This document shows positions 11,450-22,104 of a stretch of DNA of 64,000 nucleotides, piece by piece (position 1 is the first letter of the stretch; every line of letters starts with the position of its first letter). Made by a program: the position numbers and the translations under genes. The stretch covers positions 10,468,563 through 10,532,562 of the forward strand of contig JASSKH010000014.1 of NCBI GenBank assembly GCA_031763025.1, written 5' to 3'. The stretch comes from Macrocystis pyrifera (lineage: Eukaryota; Sar; Phaeophyceae; Laminariales; Laminariaceae). The notes under the pieces were generated by a model. That model was not told where the DNA came from, did no database searches, and worked only from the letters and a program-made list of their open reading frames with translations.

Positions 11450-12005
11450 ACATGGAAATACCATGGGATTTCTACGGTGCGTCGCTAGCATGGCATCTTA
11501 TGGGAACTTTCATGGGATTGTAGATTGAGGCTTCTATGGCAACCTCAAGGTGCGTCTATGAGACTGCAGTGTTCCTATAGGCCTCCCATGGGACTTCCAT
11601 GGTGTTTCCATGGGACTACAGCCCATTGGACGTCCGTGAGAATCTCCCATTGAATTGCAAAAGTCCGTTTAACTCCCGTGGGACTACGAGGAAGTTTCCA
11701 TAGGAGTATATTGAGAATATCTCCATGGGGCTTCCATAGTGCTGCCACGGGACCCCGCCGGACTTTCATGGTGCTCCAATTGAACCTTCATGGGATCCCA
11801 ATGAGATGGTCAAGCTTCCATAGTGCTGCCATGGAACTTCCAATGTGCTCCCATGAAACATCCTATCCTTCGTTTGACTTCGAAAGGGGTCCCATGGGAC
11901 TTCCATGAGACTTCCACGGGATTACTGTGCTCCCATGGAATTTATGGGACCTTCAAAGGACCCCATAAGATTACCATGGGACATCCCTGGTATTCCGGGA
12001 AAGCT
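11450..12005. repeat. Degenerate CCATGGGA array, part 2
   Basis: Same word family as 8060-8665 (CTTCCATGGGAC, CTCCCATGG and variants). It is the other half of the target into which the small LTR element inserted. Confidence 0.75.
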
Positions 12006-12019
12006 GTTATGAGGATTAT

Positions 12020-12323
12020 CCTGGGCTGGGTACTCGATTGATTTGTTTTTGCCCCTAAAGCTCAGAATGTATCAACTTCAATTTTTACGTCGTCGAGGAC
12101 ACGGTCTTGCATCTCACTTCCAGCGCTTCTTTTGAAGAAATGCTTGCGCGTGCGTCCCTGAAAAAGATCTCCCTGGTTCCCCGGGTATAACAATGAAGGG
12201 GGTCAACGCACAGGCGCATACGGTACCGGCGTCCCGAGTATCCTGTTGTTCAGAGGGGGGGGGGGGTGCTACAAGTACCACCCTGAGCTGGGAAATCGAA
12301 TGATTTTTTACCCCTATAGCTCA
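12020..12323. repeat. Short direct repeat pair
   Basis: About 46 bp at 12020-12066 recurs at 12280-12323, sharing GCTGGG, TCGAtTGATTT and TTTACCCCTAwAGCTCAG. The intervening sequence includes a run of ten G (12257-12266) and no gene. Confidence 0.55.
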
Positions 12324-12488
12324 GTAGGCAACACCTCCACATAGCCTCGCAGGAGTCCAAACAAAATCCATCGCGCCTGTTGTGCGTACTACAGTGGTTC
12401 AGCTGTGTTGAAATAGCTATTTATGCTGCACGAGCGCATTTATTTAGCTGTAGATCCCCCTCTCGTGTTTGGCCTGTTTGTGGCTATG

Positions 12489-13052
12489 TGTTGCAGCAGG
12501 GTACAGCTCTCAGACCGTAAAAAGGACCTGCGCTCGTTAGATATCTGAGGCCGGCTCACCTGTTGTTTGGGAGTTCGAGGAAGTGCCTTCAAGCAGTAAT
12601 GATCGGGTCACGCAGAACGTGGATCGATGCAATGCAGTAGATGCAAGCAGTCAGCGTGAACACTCAACGAAGCATCACAGACACGATGACGGACATGACG
12701 GGCAAGGCAGGGCCCAAGGGGCTGGGGGTCGATAGGACAGGTATCATAGATCACTTGGCTTTGACTTTCTTTCTTCACTCTTGGTGGTGTTTTGTAAACA
12801 CCGGGTGGTCCCGGAACCTCGTTACTGGCTCTGTACCCGAGACCGAAGGCGTTCCCACACCGGGGACCCTCCCTGCCCCTATAAGATCCGCCCAGGGGAT
12901 GCTAACCAAAGCTTGCCCTCTGTCTATCGAATAGACCCGACGCGTGACCCCGATCAGGACAGTGGTCTCGCGCCGTACTATCCTCCCCATAGCGCTGGTC
13001 ACGACAGTCACAGCGCTATGAACCTCCCTCCCTGGCGCCACCCGCTGTAACA
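12489..13052 (-). repeat. 3' LTR (minus-strand order) of the large element
   Basis: Starts TGTTGCAGCAGGG and ends CCGCTGTAACA. It differs from 31143-31696 by a roughly 10-bp indel near 12925 and a handful of substitutions. Confidence 0.9.
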
Positions 13053-13068
13053 CCCCCCCCCCTGCCCG
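13053..13068 (-). other. Polypurine tract of the large element
   Basis: Ten C on plus (13053-13062) followed by TGCCCG read as CGGGCAGGGGGGGGGG on the minus strand, directly upstream of the 3' LTR. Confidence 0.75.
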
Positions 13069-13238
13069 ACACATAACCATTGTCGGCACAAAGCCGGCGC
13101 CCCGGTGCTAGCCCGGCGACAGCGTGTGCGCTTTCCTCCTCGGACACCCCCCCAGACCGGCGCATATGAGCGACGGTGCTCAGCGGGTATTACGATCATG
13201 GACCGCTGCAGCGCCTGCGCCTTCCACCTCCGCACCTC

Positions 13239-13650
13239 GCCGTCGGCTCGATGTTGCAGCTCATCTCCTTCCCTTAGTGCTGCCCTCAGACGGTGGTAAG
13301 AAGAGCGGCGGTCCTGACCGCCCAGACGTTCTTCAGCATTCCTCTTCCATCCATCGCCGTCGGCCCGATGTTGCAGCGCCCTTCCTCTCCGCGGTGTTGG
13401 ACTGTGGTAAGAAGAACGGCGGTCCTGACCTTAGTCCAGATGTTCTTCAGCTTTCCTCTTCCATCCATCGCCGTCGGCCCGATGTTGCAGCGCCCTTCAT
13501 TTCCGCGGTGTTGCCCTTGGACGGTGGTAAGAAGAACGGCGGTCCTGACCTTCGTCCAGATGTTCTTCAGCCTTCCTCCCCCCCGTCTATAGCCGTCGGC
13601 CCAATGTTGCAGCTCCTCTTGTTCCCGCGGTGCTGACCTTGGACGGTGTT
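13239..13650. repeat. About 117-bp tandem repeat, four copies
   Basis: Units start near 13241, 13358, 13472 and 13594. Each carries CGTCGGCCCGATGTTGCAG, GGTGTTG and GGTAAGAAGAACGGCGGTCC variants. Spacing is 117, 114 and 122 bp. The open plus-strand frame across it is a repeat artefact. Confidence 0.8.
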
Positions 13651-13839
13651 GAGAAGAGCGGCGGACCTGACCCTCGTACAGTCTTTACTTGCAACTGCCA
13701 GCGCCACATCTGTCTAACACGCTCGGAGCATGTACTCATCGGCGAAAAAACATGTTTTCTGCCTGGCTCACCTGCATCTGAGGTGGGGGTTCCTCTCGAA
13801 GGCCTACGCCTGCACTTTGACAATAACCTACACGTTTAA

Positions 13840-15487
13840 GCTTTAGGCCAGACATGCATTCCACTGAAAGCTACCATCGTCCTACCCCACCACCTAACCT
13901 TTAACTGAGACTGCAGATAATTCTGCCAGTCCTGTGTCGTATGGCTATACGTGGCCACACTATCGAGACGCTGCGGTGGCTGTCCACTTTGCCCCTCTAT
14001 ATATATATCTGCGGGCTTGACTTGTCAAACCTGTTATAACTGTTCACCGATCAGTATTCCAATATACTCACGTACTGGTTGCATCGATGTGGCAAAACTT
14101 CACGTACCTTTGTCACGGTTCAGCGTGCGCAGTGGACTATGTCGATGCTTCCACCATTCACGTGCCTTCGCCAGACGTTTCTCACTGTACCTTCCTTCAA
14201 CAAATGTTTCTACGTAAGTTAGAATCCATCTGCTACTCTGAAGTTCGTCCAGATATCTCTAGTTTCTTGGTATGGATACCACATTTTGATATATTGACAG
14301 AACAAAAGAAACAGCTAAGAGATCGAGGATTTCTTCCCAGCTCATCTTTGCCAGCTTCCACGCTAGTCCTTTGCAAGCTGTGTGTGATACTTCGGTCGCG
14401 CGTATCACGCGTTTTATATATTACATAGGCCTTTCTTTTAGTGATGATCTCAAACTTCTCTGCATTGAGAGTAGGTATTCCTTGCGAATGTGGAGGTCGT
14501 TTTATGTATACATCCATCACGGGCTGTAGGAAGTTCATGAGTTCTTTCTACTCCGGGCCAAAAATATTATTCGAGTGACTTATGTCGTTTCAAGGTACTG
14601 ACGTTCACGCCACATCGACTTGCTGGCACTAGCCAAGGTAAATATTTGATTCCGAGTTAAGTATGTGTTTGAAGCTACTGGCGTTTGCGCCACCTCTATT
14701 CGAGTGACCTAGGTCGTTTCAAGGTACTCCGCATCGACTTGCTGGCGCTAGCCAAGGTAAATATTTGATTCCGAGTTAAAAAGTGTTTGAGGGTACTGAC
14801 GTTTACGCCACCCCCCCAGCACGGACACTGTCCACTCGTGAAACTTGTTCGTGCTAAAATCAATCACGCGTCTTAAAACGGCATTCGTGCAGACCTACTT
14901 CCAAATCGCATGCCTCGTATGCTTTTTGTCGAAGTAGTTGCAGCAAGGTGGAGACAAACACCCCCCCAGAACAGAAACTGCCCACCACGTACTGGCATTC
15001 CAATCACACCTGTCGATTCGTTCCTTCAACCCTCGATCACTATGCTTGGAGCGACAAATAGTATCCTGTTAGGTTGCGCAGATCATACCAAAGGTCATCA
15101 CGTTCCATCTCGGTTTAGCGTCTCACAAATGTGTACCTGTGCGTGGTGTGGCGACTTGCACATGCATTCGTTCCTTCCTACATGTGTGTATCCAATTGTT
15201 ATGATACCTGGTATACGCCTTCTCATGTACCTCCTGTGCGCGTGACGTCGAGTATATGTATATAAACTGAATCTGTGTGAACAACCCCAAAGCCTAGGTA
15301 TTATCACGAAAACGTATAGCAAAACACTGATGGTCTGTATCCCCCTGATATTGGGTTAAGGAGCCTGGTCGGTCCTAATAGATGCTTGGCTGTATCCAGC
15401 TATACCACTCTCTTAGCTGGGGTTTTGTGTCGACTTGCCTCTTATTCGACTGTCACTGTTGTTGTGCCATCGTGGCGATCAAAGATA
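13840..15487. other. 3' part of large element, unrecognised
   Basis: Contains a two-copy tandem repeat at about 14571-14820 (unit near 125 bp, with GATTCCGAGTTAA and GACGTTyACGCCAC). A 101-codon minus-strand frame at 14233-14538 has no recognisable domain. The gypsy element begins at 15488. Confidence 0.45.
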
Positions 15488-15933
15488 TGATATGGATCGG
15501 GAGCGTATAGGTCATGAGGTCTTGGGTCAGGATGAGGCAAGCAGCACGGGCATGAGCCTATTTTAAGAAATCAGCCGTCGACAGTCCGCTTCAGATACAG
15601 GATAGAACAGGATTACAACACATGCCTAAAATATACAAATAGTAAGACCAACCTCAAGTCTGGCCACGATCCAACCGAGTCGAGACGTGGGCTCGCACGT
15701 GTCCCAGAGGGGTATAGCGTGCTTCTGACGCTAGGGAGAAGGTCTCCCAGGTATGTAGATGGTAAACTGATTGCTTTATACCACAGGTCGAGAGCAAAGA
15801 CCACAAGTGGCAAGATGGATTGGTCCGAAAGGGAAACCATCCACAAATTGGGGGGGGGCCGTAAATGACGCGGCCCCTACCGATACAAAAATGCATGCCG
15901 TCGTAACTCCTGAAACGGTCCTGAACCGTAACA
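15488..15933 (-). repeat. 3' LTR of gypsy 1
   Basis: TGATATGG...CCGTAACA on plus (TGTTACGG...CATATCA on minus), identical by eye to 24417-24862. Confidence 0.95.
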
Positions 15934-15940
15934 TCCCCCC
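15934..15940 (-). other. Polypurine tract of gypsy 1
   Basis: Minus strand GGGGGGA immediately precedes TGTTACGG of the 3' LTR. It is similar in style to the G10 tract of the surrounding large element. Confidence 0.7.
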
Positions 15941-16908
15941 TAGCATAATGCGAATAAAGGAGCAATATGCTATAGCAATCTATGACCATAACCAAGGGCG
16001 AGGAACCGCAAGGCTCTACACAAAAATAATAGCCTCGGGGATAGGCGAAAACAAACCGAAAACGCAAGGGCCATCAGAGGGAAATCCCCGATAAAAAACC
16101 CTCACCCCTGCGTTTTCACTGCGAGTTTGGCCGCCTGACTAATATTCCGTGGTTAATAGTCTCCCTACTACACCTTTTCCACTATAAATAGGCGCAGTAC
16201 ACTCACGCCTAGCTAGGCTCAAATCGCCAGGTATGCGTGCTCCGAACAGGTCAACAGTAAAAAAAAACCCGTGCGATTTGGGTCCCCCCAAATCGAATGC
16301 AAATACTCGTGGAGGTCGAATCATAGACACCGATCTGCCTACTACGAGCCACAGAAGAGTAAACCCCCACACAAAAGTACCTAACTGATTCACGCCAGAA
16401 CGACTGGCTGTTACCGAACCACTAAATTACTCACACAAAACGCCTATCATTGGCACAGAAGCAGAGATACGCCTCCAAGCAAACCCATCACAAAAAAAAC
16501 ACTCTCGTCGTCATAACATACATCCCACACCCCTCGCGTATAAACCCCCGGATCCCTCGCTAGACGATCCCAACCCTTTCATACAAAAACACGAAACCAC
16601 GAAGGGTAAAAGCAGAAGTTCTTCGTCTCCTCGGCAAACGCTCAGTATCGCTCCAAATTTGCATCGGCTCCCTATGGTGGCTAGGCGGCTCCTTCCAAGT
16701 TCTGCTCTCTGGGTGTTACGATCAAGGCGTCGGAGCGAGAGAGCAGAACATGTACACGGCTTCGGAGCGAGCGAGCGGCGGACGGGTAGAACGCTGGGGA
16801 GAGGGAAACGCACGGCGTCGAAACGAGAGAGTGGCACAGCGAGGCCGAGAGGGAACGACGCACGGTAAGGGGAGAGAGCGGTATACTGGCTTGATGCTCG
16901 GAACCGCT
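15941..16908 (-). other. 3' untranslated region of gypsy 1
   Basis: About 970 bp between the last coding frame and the 3' LTR. No domain, tandem repeat or further gene is visible. A purine-rich stretch lies at 16725-16880. Confidence 0.6.
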
Positions 16909-17373
16909 TCAGCTCTTCAACTGCTCCATCTCGCGGCGAGTCAGCTCTTCCCAGTTCTGGTCGCTGTAGCGTACTCGCCAGTATCGGTCTCTGTAATCGT
17001 ACACCTGGCCCTGTAGTCGGAGGCCGCCACCAAAATCCTTCCAGATAGTGAAACCTATTGGGAATCGGGTCAAGGCTACACGTCGAGAGAGGGGCGCACG
17101 AGGTTTGACTGAGACAGGGGCTGTGTCGCTAGTAGACTGTTGGTTATACAAATGCCAGAGTGCAATAAAGCCATCCAACTGCAGAGGGGTGAAGCTTTTT
17201 AGCATCTCACTTTCAGTCAACCAGCCCGACTCTACTCCCTCCCTCGACTTTCCTTTGTATTCCCACCTAGCCGTGCCTGAGGGGGAAATACTCCACTCCC
17301 ACGGCAGCTTACGATGGAGTCGAACGTCGCAGAGTCTATACCATGCGACGGCATCTTGAAATCGGGGCCCCAA
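16909..17373 (-). CDS. Gypsy 1 C-terminal Tudor-like domain (out of frame with pol)
   Basis: A minus-strand frame of about 154 codons overlaps the last 140 bp of pol in another frame. Its last 50 residues read IGFTIWKDFGGG, QGQVYDYRDRYWRVRYSD and NWEELTRREMEQL. This is the pattern of PTM/DIR17-like Tudor domains (G-x-x-V/I-x-K-x-F, then Y-x-V-x-Y-x-D-x-x-x-E-x-L). Such a domain could tether the integrase to chromatin, as chromodomains do in chromoviruses; that is inference. The simplest reading is a recent frameshift near 17370 that cut it off from pol, or a programmed one. Confidence 0.6.
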   Translation of the reverse strand: MGPRFQDAVAWYRLCDVRLHRKLPWEWSISPSGTARWEYKGKSREGVESGWLTESEMLKSFTPLQLDGFIALWHLYNQQSTSDTAPVSVKPRAPLSRRVALTRFPIGFTIWKDFGGGLRLQGQVYDYRDRYWRVRYSDQNWEELTRREMEQLKS

Positions 17374-20300
17374 GCATACTGTGCGAACTCGTCGGCTAGG
17401 GAGTGTCTCAGAGTTAGGGGTCGGACGTGGAATGGCTTGACATCTGCCACGGACACAGTTCGGGTGCGCTGTTTTCTACCTCGCATCGTTACTTGTACGC
17501 TTATGCCTGCCCGCACTACTTCTGTGACTCTCCAAGGGCCTGTGTAGTGGTCGTGCTGGAGCTTCCTCCCTCGGTTGTCGCGATGTCTGCTGCTCTCGGA
17601 CTCGCGCACCAACACGAGGCTTCCCTTCTCGACCAGGACTCCGGCGGAGGGTCTCGCGATAGTAGCGTTGGCGTGGGCCCGTGCGGTTACCCTCTGATTG
17701 TGACGTTTCTCGAGCGCAATGCGGACTTCTCGGAGGTTCTGCTTGCGGCGCTCCACGAAGTTGTCAAGACCACCGCTTTGTCCTGTCTCTTCTGATAGGG
17801 GCACCAGGGAGTCTAACGACGTGCGGGGTTTGCGACCGAAAAGCAGCTCGAAAGGGGTCATGTGAGAGGGCAGGGAAACGTCTGGCAAAGTGCGTTTGAT
17901 CCAGATTGCTGGGGACACGTACTCGTCCCATCTCTCGGGCCATGATCTACATAGCTCTGCCAACAGCTCTTGAAGCCAACCTCCTAACCTCTCGACGGCC
18001 CCTTGACCCCGTGGATGGTCGGCCGGTCCGAACACTATTTCTGCATGTAGCCAACGGCACAAGTGTGTCACTACTTCCGCTCCAAACTCTTTGCCACCGT
18101 CACACCGAATCACCCGAGGTACGCCGAAGGTTAAACATAGCTCGGTAAGGATCCGTGCCACGCCTACTGCCTGCTTGGTTGCTAGAGGAAAACCGAATGG
18201 AAACTTGGAGGCTCGGTCCACTACCAGTAGGACATATTTATTGCCGGAAAGAGAAGGCGTGTCCAACTTTAAGATGTCGATCTGCAGTTCATCCCAAGGC
18301 TCTAGCGGGCGTCCGGGCAACATCGCGAGACGTCTGCTGTTCGGTCTCTTGCGTCTTCGACACCCGCACGATAACACGTATTGTCTCGTGTCGCGGGTGA
18401 CCGAGGGCCAGTGAAAGTGATCGCGTACCAGAGCTAAAGTAGCTCCTACTCCTGCGTGTCCGTGCAGCGTGTGTACCAAAGCGAGTACGTCCGCTACCAT
18501 GGCTTCAGGGATGGCTGGCAGTTTCCTACCCCTTTCGTCGGCGTACCGGATTACATCGTCGTCATCTAAACCGTACCCGGTAGTGTCAACTCCACCCGCG
18601 CCTGCGCCATTACTACCACACAAACTCTCACGAACCTGGCCCAGATGGGAATCGGCTCGTTGCCTTCGCGCCAAGGATTCGGGATTAGTGAGTACTTGAG
18701 CCGCCCGGTGGATGGCCGATGCTTCCGTGGTGTGGCGGGTTTCTGACGAACGCGGTACCTCCCCCCCTGCTGAAAGCACCTCTCCAAGGTCGTCACGGCC
18801 AGCGTGAACCCGACACTTGGGGGCCGTCGTGGGCGGTGGTGAAGACGGAGTCGACTCGATTGGTGTAGCCGTGTTGGAGTGATCGTGCTCCTGATCCACC
18901 AACTGCTCGATGGGCGGCAGCTGGATGTCGTTGAGGGGACGTAGCCGTACGGAAGGCGTACGCGTCCTGCTACTGCGGCGCAGCGTACCGGGGTCTGTCT
19001 CTAGTGCGGCACACGTGGCAAAGGGCAGGGCTTGTAGGGCAAGGAGGCGAGCGTCATTAGTAGCATGAGTGGACGGTTCTGACGGTGGATAGCAAGGGCA
19101 ATCCCCCCCGTCTGTTCCATCTACACCTACTGCCTCTACGTCCGCTAACCTAACTCCATCAAGGCTCGGTCCCCGGGGTCCTACGAACTCGGATGGTTCT
19201 TTCGACGTAAGATCGTCGGGAAAGGAGTCATCAACATCGGCTTGAGGAGTCTGTGAGTGCGGCAGCCGCGACAGGGCGTCCGGTAGGACGTGCTGTACTC
19301 CCGCTCGCCATACCAGCACCATATCATATTCCGTCAGTCTTAGTGCCCATCTGTGTAGTTTGGGGCACAACTCGCGACTTCGAAACAGCCAGGTTATAGC
19401 GGAGCAATCGGTCACTACCGTAAACTGCCTACCCGCTAAATAGGGTCGAAAATGATCCACAGCCCACAGCACTCCCATGCATTCTCGTTCGGTGGGGCCT
19501 CTACGGGCATCTGTACGCGAGAATCTGTGACTAGCGAAGGCAATCACGCGAGGCGTACCGTCGATGGTCTGCATAAGAACTGCTCCCGCACCTATTGTGC
19601 TAGCATCGGTGTGTAGTTCGAACGTGTTGTCGAGATCGGGGAATGCGAGAACCGTAGGCGAGGCTAGAGTGGAGCGCAAAGACTGAAACGCTTGCTCCTC
19701 CTCTAAATCCCACGCGATGGTACTCTTGCGTGCGCGTTTAGACGCGAAGTCTTTATTGCGTAGGATGTTAGTGAGGGGGGCGGCGGTCAGACTAATGTTG
19801 GGTACAAACTGCCGCAAGTAGCCCGTCAGACCAAGGAACGTTCGGAGTTCCTCGACTGTCTGGGGGCGCGGCATGCGTGCAATGGCTTCCAACTTGGTCG
19901 GGGCGGGGTGTAGGCCGGTACTATCGATAATCATGCCAAGGAATTCTTGCGAGGAGGAGCCGAAAATACACTTGGCAAAATTAACTGACAGACCCGCCGC
20001 TAACAGACGGTTGAGGACGAGAACGAGTTTGGCTAAGTGATCGTCCCAGGTGGCGCTCGCGATGAGAATGTCGTCGAGCCAGCTGAACACTCCTTCTAAA
20101 CACCCCAAAGCGGACTTCACCCTCCGTGTGAACGCTGAAGGCAGAACTGTCAAACCACAGCCAGCCCTAGTGAACTCATACAGCAGTCCATCTGCATCTC
20201 TGAACGCGGTTTTGTAGCGATCTTTTTCTGCAATCTCGATTTGGTGAAAACCGGAAGCAAGGTCCAGCTGAGTGAAGTACCGTTTGCCTTTCAACCCGTC

Positions 20301-21116
20301 GAAAATTGTCTGCATATCGCCAAGACCTCCACTATCGGAAACCAGGAGCTTGTTAAGTACCCGCCAATCAATGCACAAGCGGAGGGTTCCGTCTTTCTTC
20401 CGCACACACAGGCACTGCGCTGCCCACGGTGACACTGAGGGACGAATGATTCCTCGGTCAAGCAACTTCTGGATCTCTGCTCTAATCATGCGCCGTTCTT
20501 CGGGGGAGAAACGTCGTTGTTTGGCCGCAAAAGGGGTGCATAGCTCATTGATCAAAGGAAGCTCAAGCTCACCATCGATGCAGGCCGGCACTCGCTTGGG
20601 GTCGATGGGGAACAGGCCATCTTCGATGAAACCTGCCAGCACGTCCACGAGTTGTTTCTGCAGGGATCCCAGTGTTCCTAGGTTGGCGTCGGTTGCCTGT
20701 ACCTTGGGGACTGGTTCTGTCCGGACTTCACTCGAAACACACGTCGGGTCTGGGGCTTGCCGGGGGAGGGGCGGGTCAGCGGTGGAGGGCATCTCATCGA
20801 ATAAAGACTCGAATCGTGCGGGGTCGCGGACGTTGAGGGCTACCAGTCGAGCTATCACACGGCAACCCTCTACCACTGTTGTCTCTTTACTGCGGTTCAC
20901 CAGTTTGACGTATACTGGGGACCCCGGCAACCACCACAGCGCCGCTCTAGCGACCCCCACCAACGCTCCCTTTTCTAGATCAAACCGTTCGGTGGGAAGC
21001 ATCAGGACCAGCTGTGGGTCCTGCGGTTGGGGACCTACTGCTGCTGCTTCCACTGCTACGTTGGTAAACCCCTCGACGGCGGTGGCCTCGGCGACCTGTC
21101 TAACCTCCCACTCCAA
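17232..21116 (-). CDS. pol: Gypsy 1 pol polyprotein (RT, RNase H, integrase)
   Basis: A single open frame of 1294 codons. Residues 1-110 match the segment that follows the protease in gypsy polyproteins; the protease D-T/S-G is absent. RT spans about 195-375, with LDLASGFHQI (D285) and FSWLDDILIAS (D348, D349), where W replaces the usual Y or V. RNase H spans 497-615 (D504, E545, D570). A low-complexity linker of about 260 residues, longer than usual, precedes the integrase zinc region (H882, H887, then C917-x-C919 instead of C-x2-C). The integrase core has D947, D1006 and E1042 with exactly 35 residues between the last two. No ATG fits the start. The frame opens after a stop near 21160, so translation by frameshift from gag is likely. 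Confidence 0.95.
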   Translation of the reverse strand: MEWEVRQVAEATAVEGFTNVAVEAAAVGPQPQDPQLVLMLPTERFDLEKGALVGVARAALWWLPGSPVYVKLVNRSKETTVVEGCRVIARLVALNVRDPARFESLFDEMPSTADPPLPRQAPDPTCVSSEVRTEPVPKVQATDANLGTLGSLQKQLVDVLAGFIEDGLFPIDPKRVPACIDGELELPLINELCTPFAAKQRRFSPEERRMIRAEIQKLLDRGIIRPSVSPWAAQCLCVRKKDGTLRLCIDWRVLNKLLVSDSGGLGDMQTIFDGLKGKRYFTQLDLASGFHQIEIAEKDRYKTAFRDADGLLYEFTRAGCGLTVLPSAFTRRVKSALGCLEGVFSWLDDILIASATWDDHLAKLVLVLNRLLAAGLSVNFAKCIFGSSSQEFLGMIIDSTGLHPAPTKLEAIARMPRPQTVEELRTFLGLTGYLRQFVPNISLTAAPLTNILRNKDFASKRARKSTIAWDLEEEQAFQSLRSTLASPTVLAFPDLDNTFELHTDASTIGAGAVLMQTIDGTPRVIAFASHRFSRTDARRGPTERECMGVLWAVDHFRPYLAGRQFTVVTDCSAITWLFRSRELCPKLHRWALRLTEYDMVLVWRAGVQHVLPDALSRLPHSQTPQADVDDSFPDDLTSKEPSEFVGPRGPSLDGVRLADVEAVGVDGTDGGDCPCYPPSEPSTHATNDARLLALQALPFATCAALETDPGTLRRSSRTRTPSVRLRPLNDIQLPPIEQLVDQEHDHSNTATPIESTPSSPPPTTAPKCRVHAGRDDLGEVLSAGGEVPRSSETRHTTEASAIHRAAQVLTNPESLARRQRADSHLGQVRESLCGSNGAGAGGVDTTGYGLDDDDVIRYADERGRKLPAIPEAMVADVLALVHTLHGHAGVGATLALVRDHFHWPSVTRDTRQYVLSCGCRRRKRPNSRRLAMLPGRPLEPWDELQIDILKLDTPSLSGNKYVLLVVDRASKFPFGFPLATKQAVGVARILTELCLTFGVPRVIRCDGGKEFGAEVVTHLCRWLHAEIVFGPADHPRGQGAVERLGGWLQELLAELCRSWPERWDEYVSPAIWIKRTLPDVSLPSHMTPFELLFGRKPRTSLDSLVPLSEETGQSGGLDNFVERRKQNLREVRIALEKRHNQRVTARAHANATIARPSAGVLVEKGSLVLVRESESSRHRDNRGRKLQHDHYTGPWRVTEVVRAGISVQVTMRGRKQRTRTVSVADVKPFHVRPLTLRHSLADEFAQYAWGPDFKMPSHGIDSATFDSIVSCRGSGVFPPQARLGGNTKESRGRE

Positions 21117-21141
21117 GGTGCTCTCGTCCTCCCACGCGATG

Positions 21142-21508
21142 TCATGATAACTGGGGCGATGCGCTTACGTACTCTCTCGACCAATTTCGCTGCCTGATTA
21201 GACTCCACACCAAACTGCATACCGGGCTCGGAGGACTGCTGTTGTGTGACAGCGGTGGGAAGCATGCGTGGCCTGAGCGCAGCGGCTGCCTCTCCTTGCC
21301 TGCGGCGGTGTCCGTTCCGGTTGCTGTCTCCCCCTCCCCTTGGTACGTCCTGCTCGTGGTCGGTGCGGCGTTGGCGTGCATGTCGGGAGCTCCGGCGAGC
21401 GCGTTTCCGGAGCCGCGCCTCTGATCTCGTAGTCGGGAGCGAACGGGCAAGACGGCGGCGGCGGTGGCGGCGGCGGCGACTCTTCGCACGGCGGCGGTCA
21501 GTTTCTGA

Positions 21509-21563
<55 letters not shown>

Positions 21564-21718
21564 AGCTGCTGCTGCTGCTGCTGCTGGAGCTGCTGCGGGA
21601 GCTGTCCGTTGAACTAGAACGGGCGCTGCGGCGACCCTCGCGGGAGCGGTACCCGCGCTGAAACGGGTCTCCTGGGCCGTCTGCGCCCTGGCCGATCTGC
21701 CCGTGGGGCGCAGACATC
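21142..21718 (-). CDS. gag: Gypsy 1 gag remnant
   Basis: The frame opens at ATG 21718 (MSAPHGQIGQGADG), runs through Ser/Arg-rich and poly-Ser/Ala stretches encoded by CTG repeats, and ends at 21142 after 192 codons. An overlapping frame at 21056-21265 (ESNQAAKLVERVRKRI) may be a displaced gag C-terminus. Capsid and zinc-knuckle motifs are absent. It is far shorter than normal gypsy gag, so an internal deletion covering capsid, nucleocapsid and protease is likely. Confidence 0.5.
21511..21601. repeat. (CTG)n run in gypsy 1 gag
   Basis: Nearly uninterrupted CTG on plus (CAG on minus), giving Ser or Ala runs in the gag frame. Confidence 0.9.
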
Positions 21719-22104
21719 CCTGGACGGAAAAATAAATGAATAAATAAAAACAAAAAAAAAGGACAAAAAAAGAAACAAAAATTAGGAGAAGAAGAGAAAA
21801 GATCAAACAACAACCAACCGGACACACGGAGAGCAGACAAAGGAAAAAAAAATAAAAAAATATGTATATATAAATATATATATATATATATAGCAGAGGA
21901 AAGAGAAGAGAAAAAAAAAAAAATCGGAAGAGAAGCAAGAAAAGAAGAACATAGAACAAAATAAAAGGGAAGGAAAACATACAGGGAGATATTAAATTAG
22001 TATTACGCGAGCGGGGCACAACCGTCACGACATCTCACAGCGCGAGAACAAGCGTGGTAAAAATGATGGAAACTGAGCGTATCGGGGTAAATGTATATTC
22101 TAAA

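Noticed and set aside
12317-12328. TAGCTCAGTAGG, a tRNA A-box match
   Set aside because: No B box at tRNA spacing and no cloverleaf; part of a short direct repeat.
13124-13636. 170-codon plus-strand frame with RRRPDVAAPF repeats
   Set aside because: Encoded by the 117-bp tandem repeat; spacing of the last unit (122 bp) breaks frame conservation.
21498-22028. 176-codon hydrophobic minus-strand frame resembling a membrane protein
   Set aside because: Arises from A-rich homopolymer and TA microsatellite sequence (Phe/Leu/Tyr runs) in the leader.
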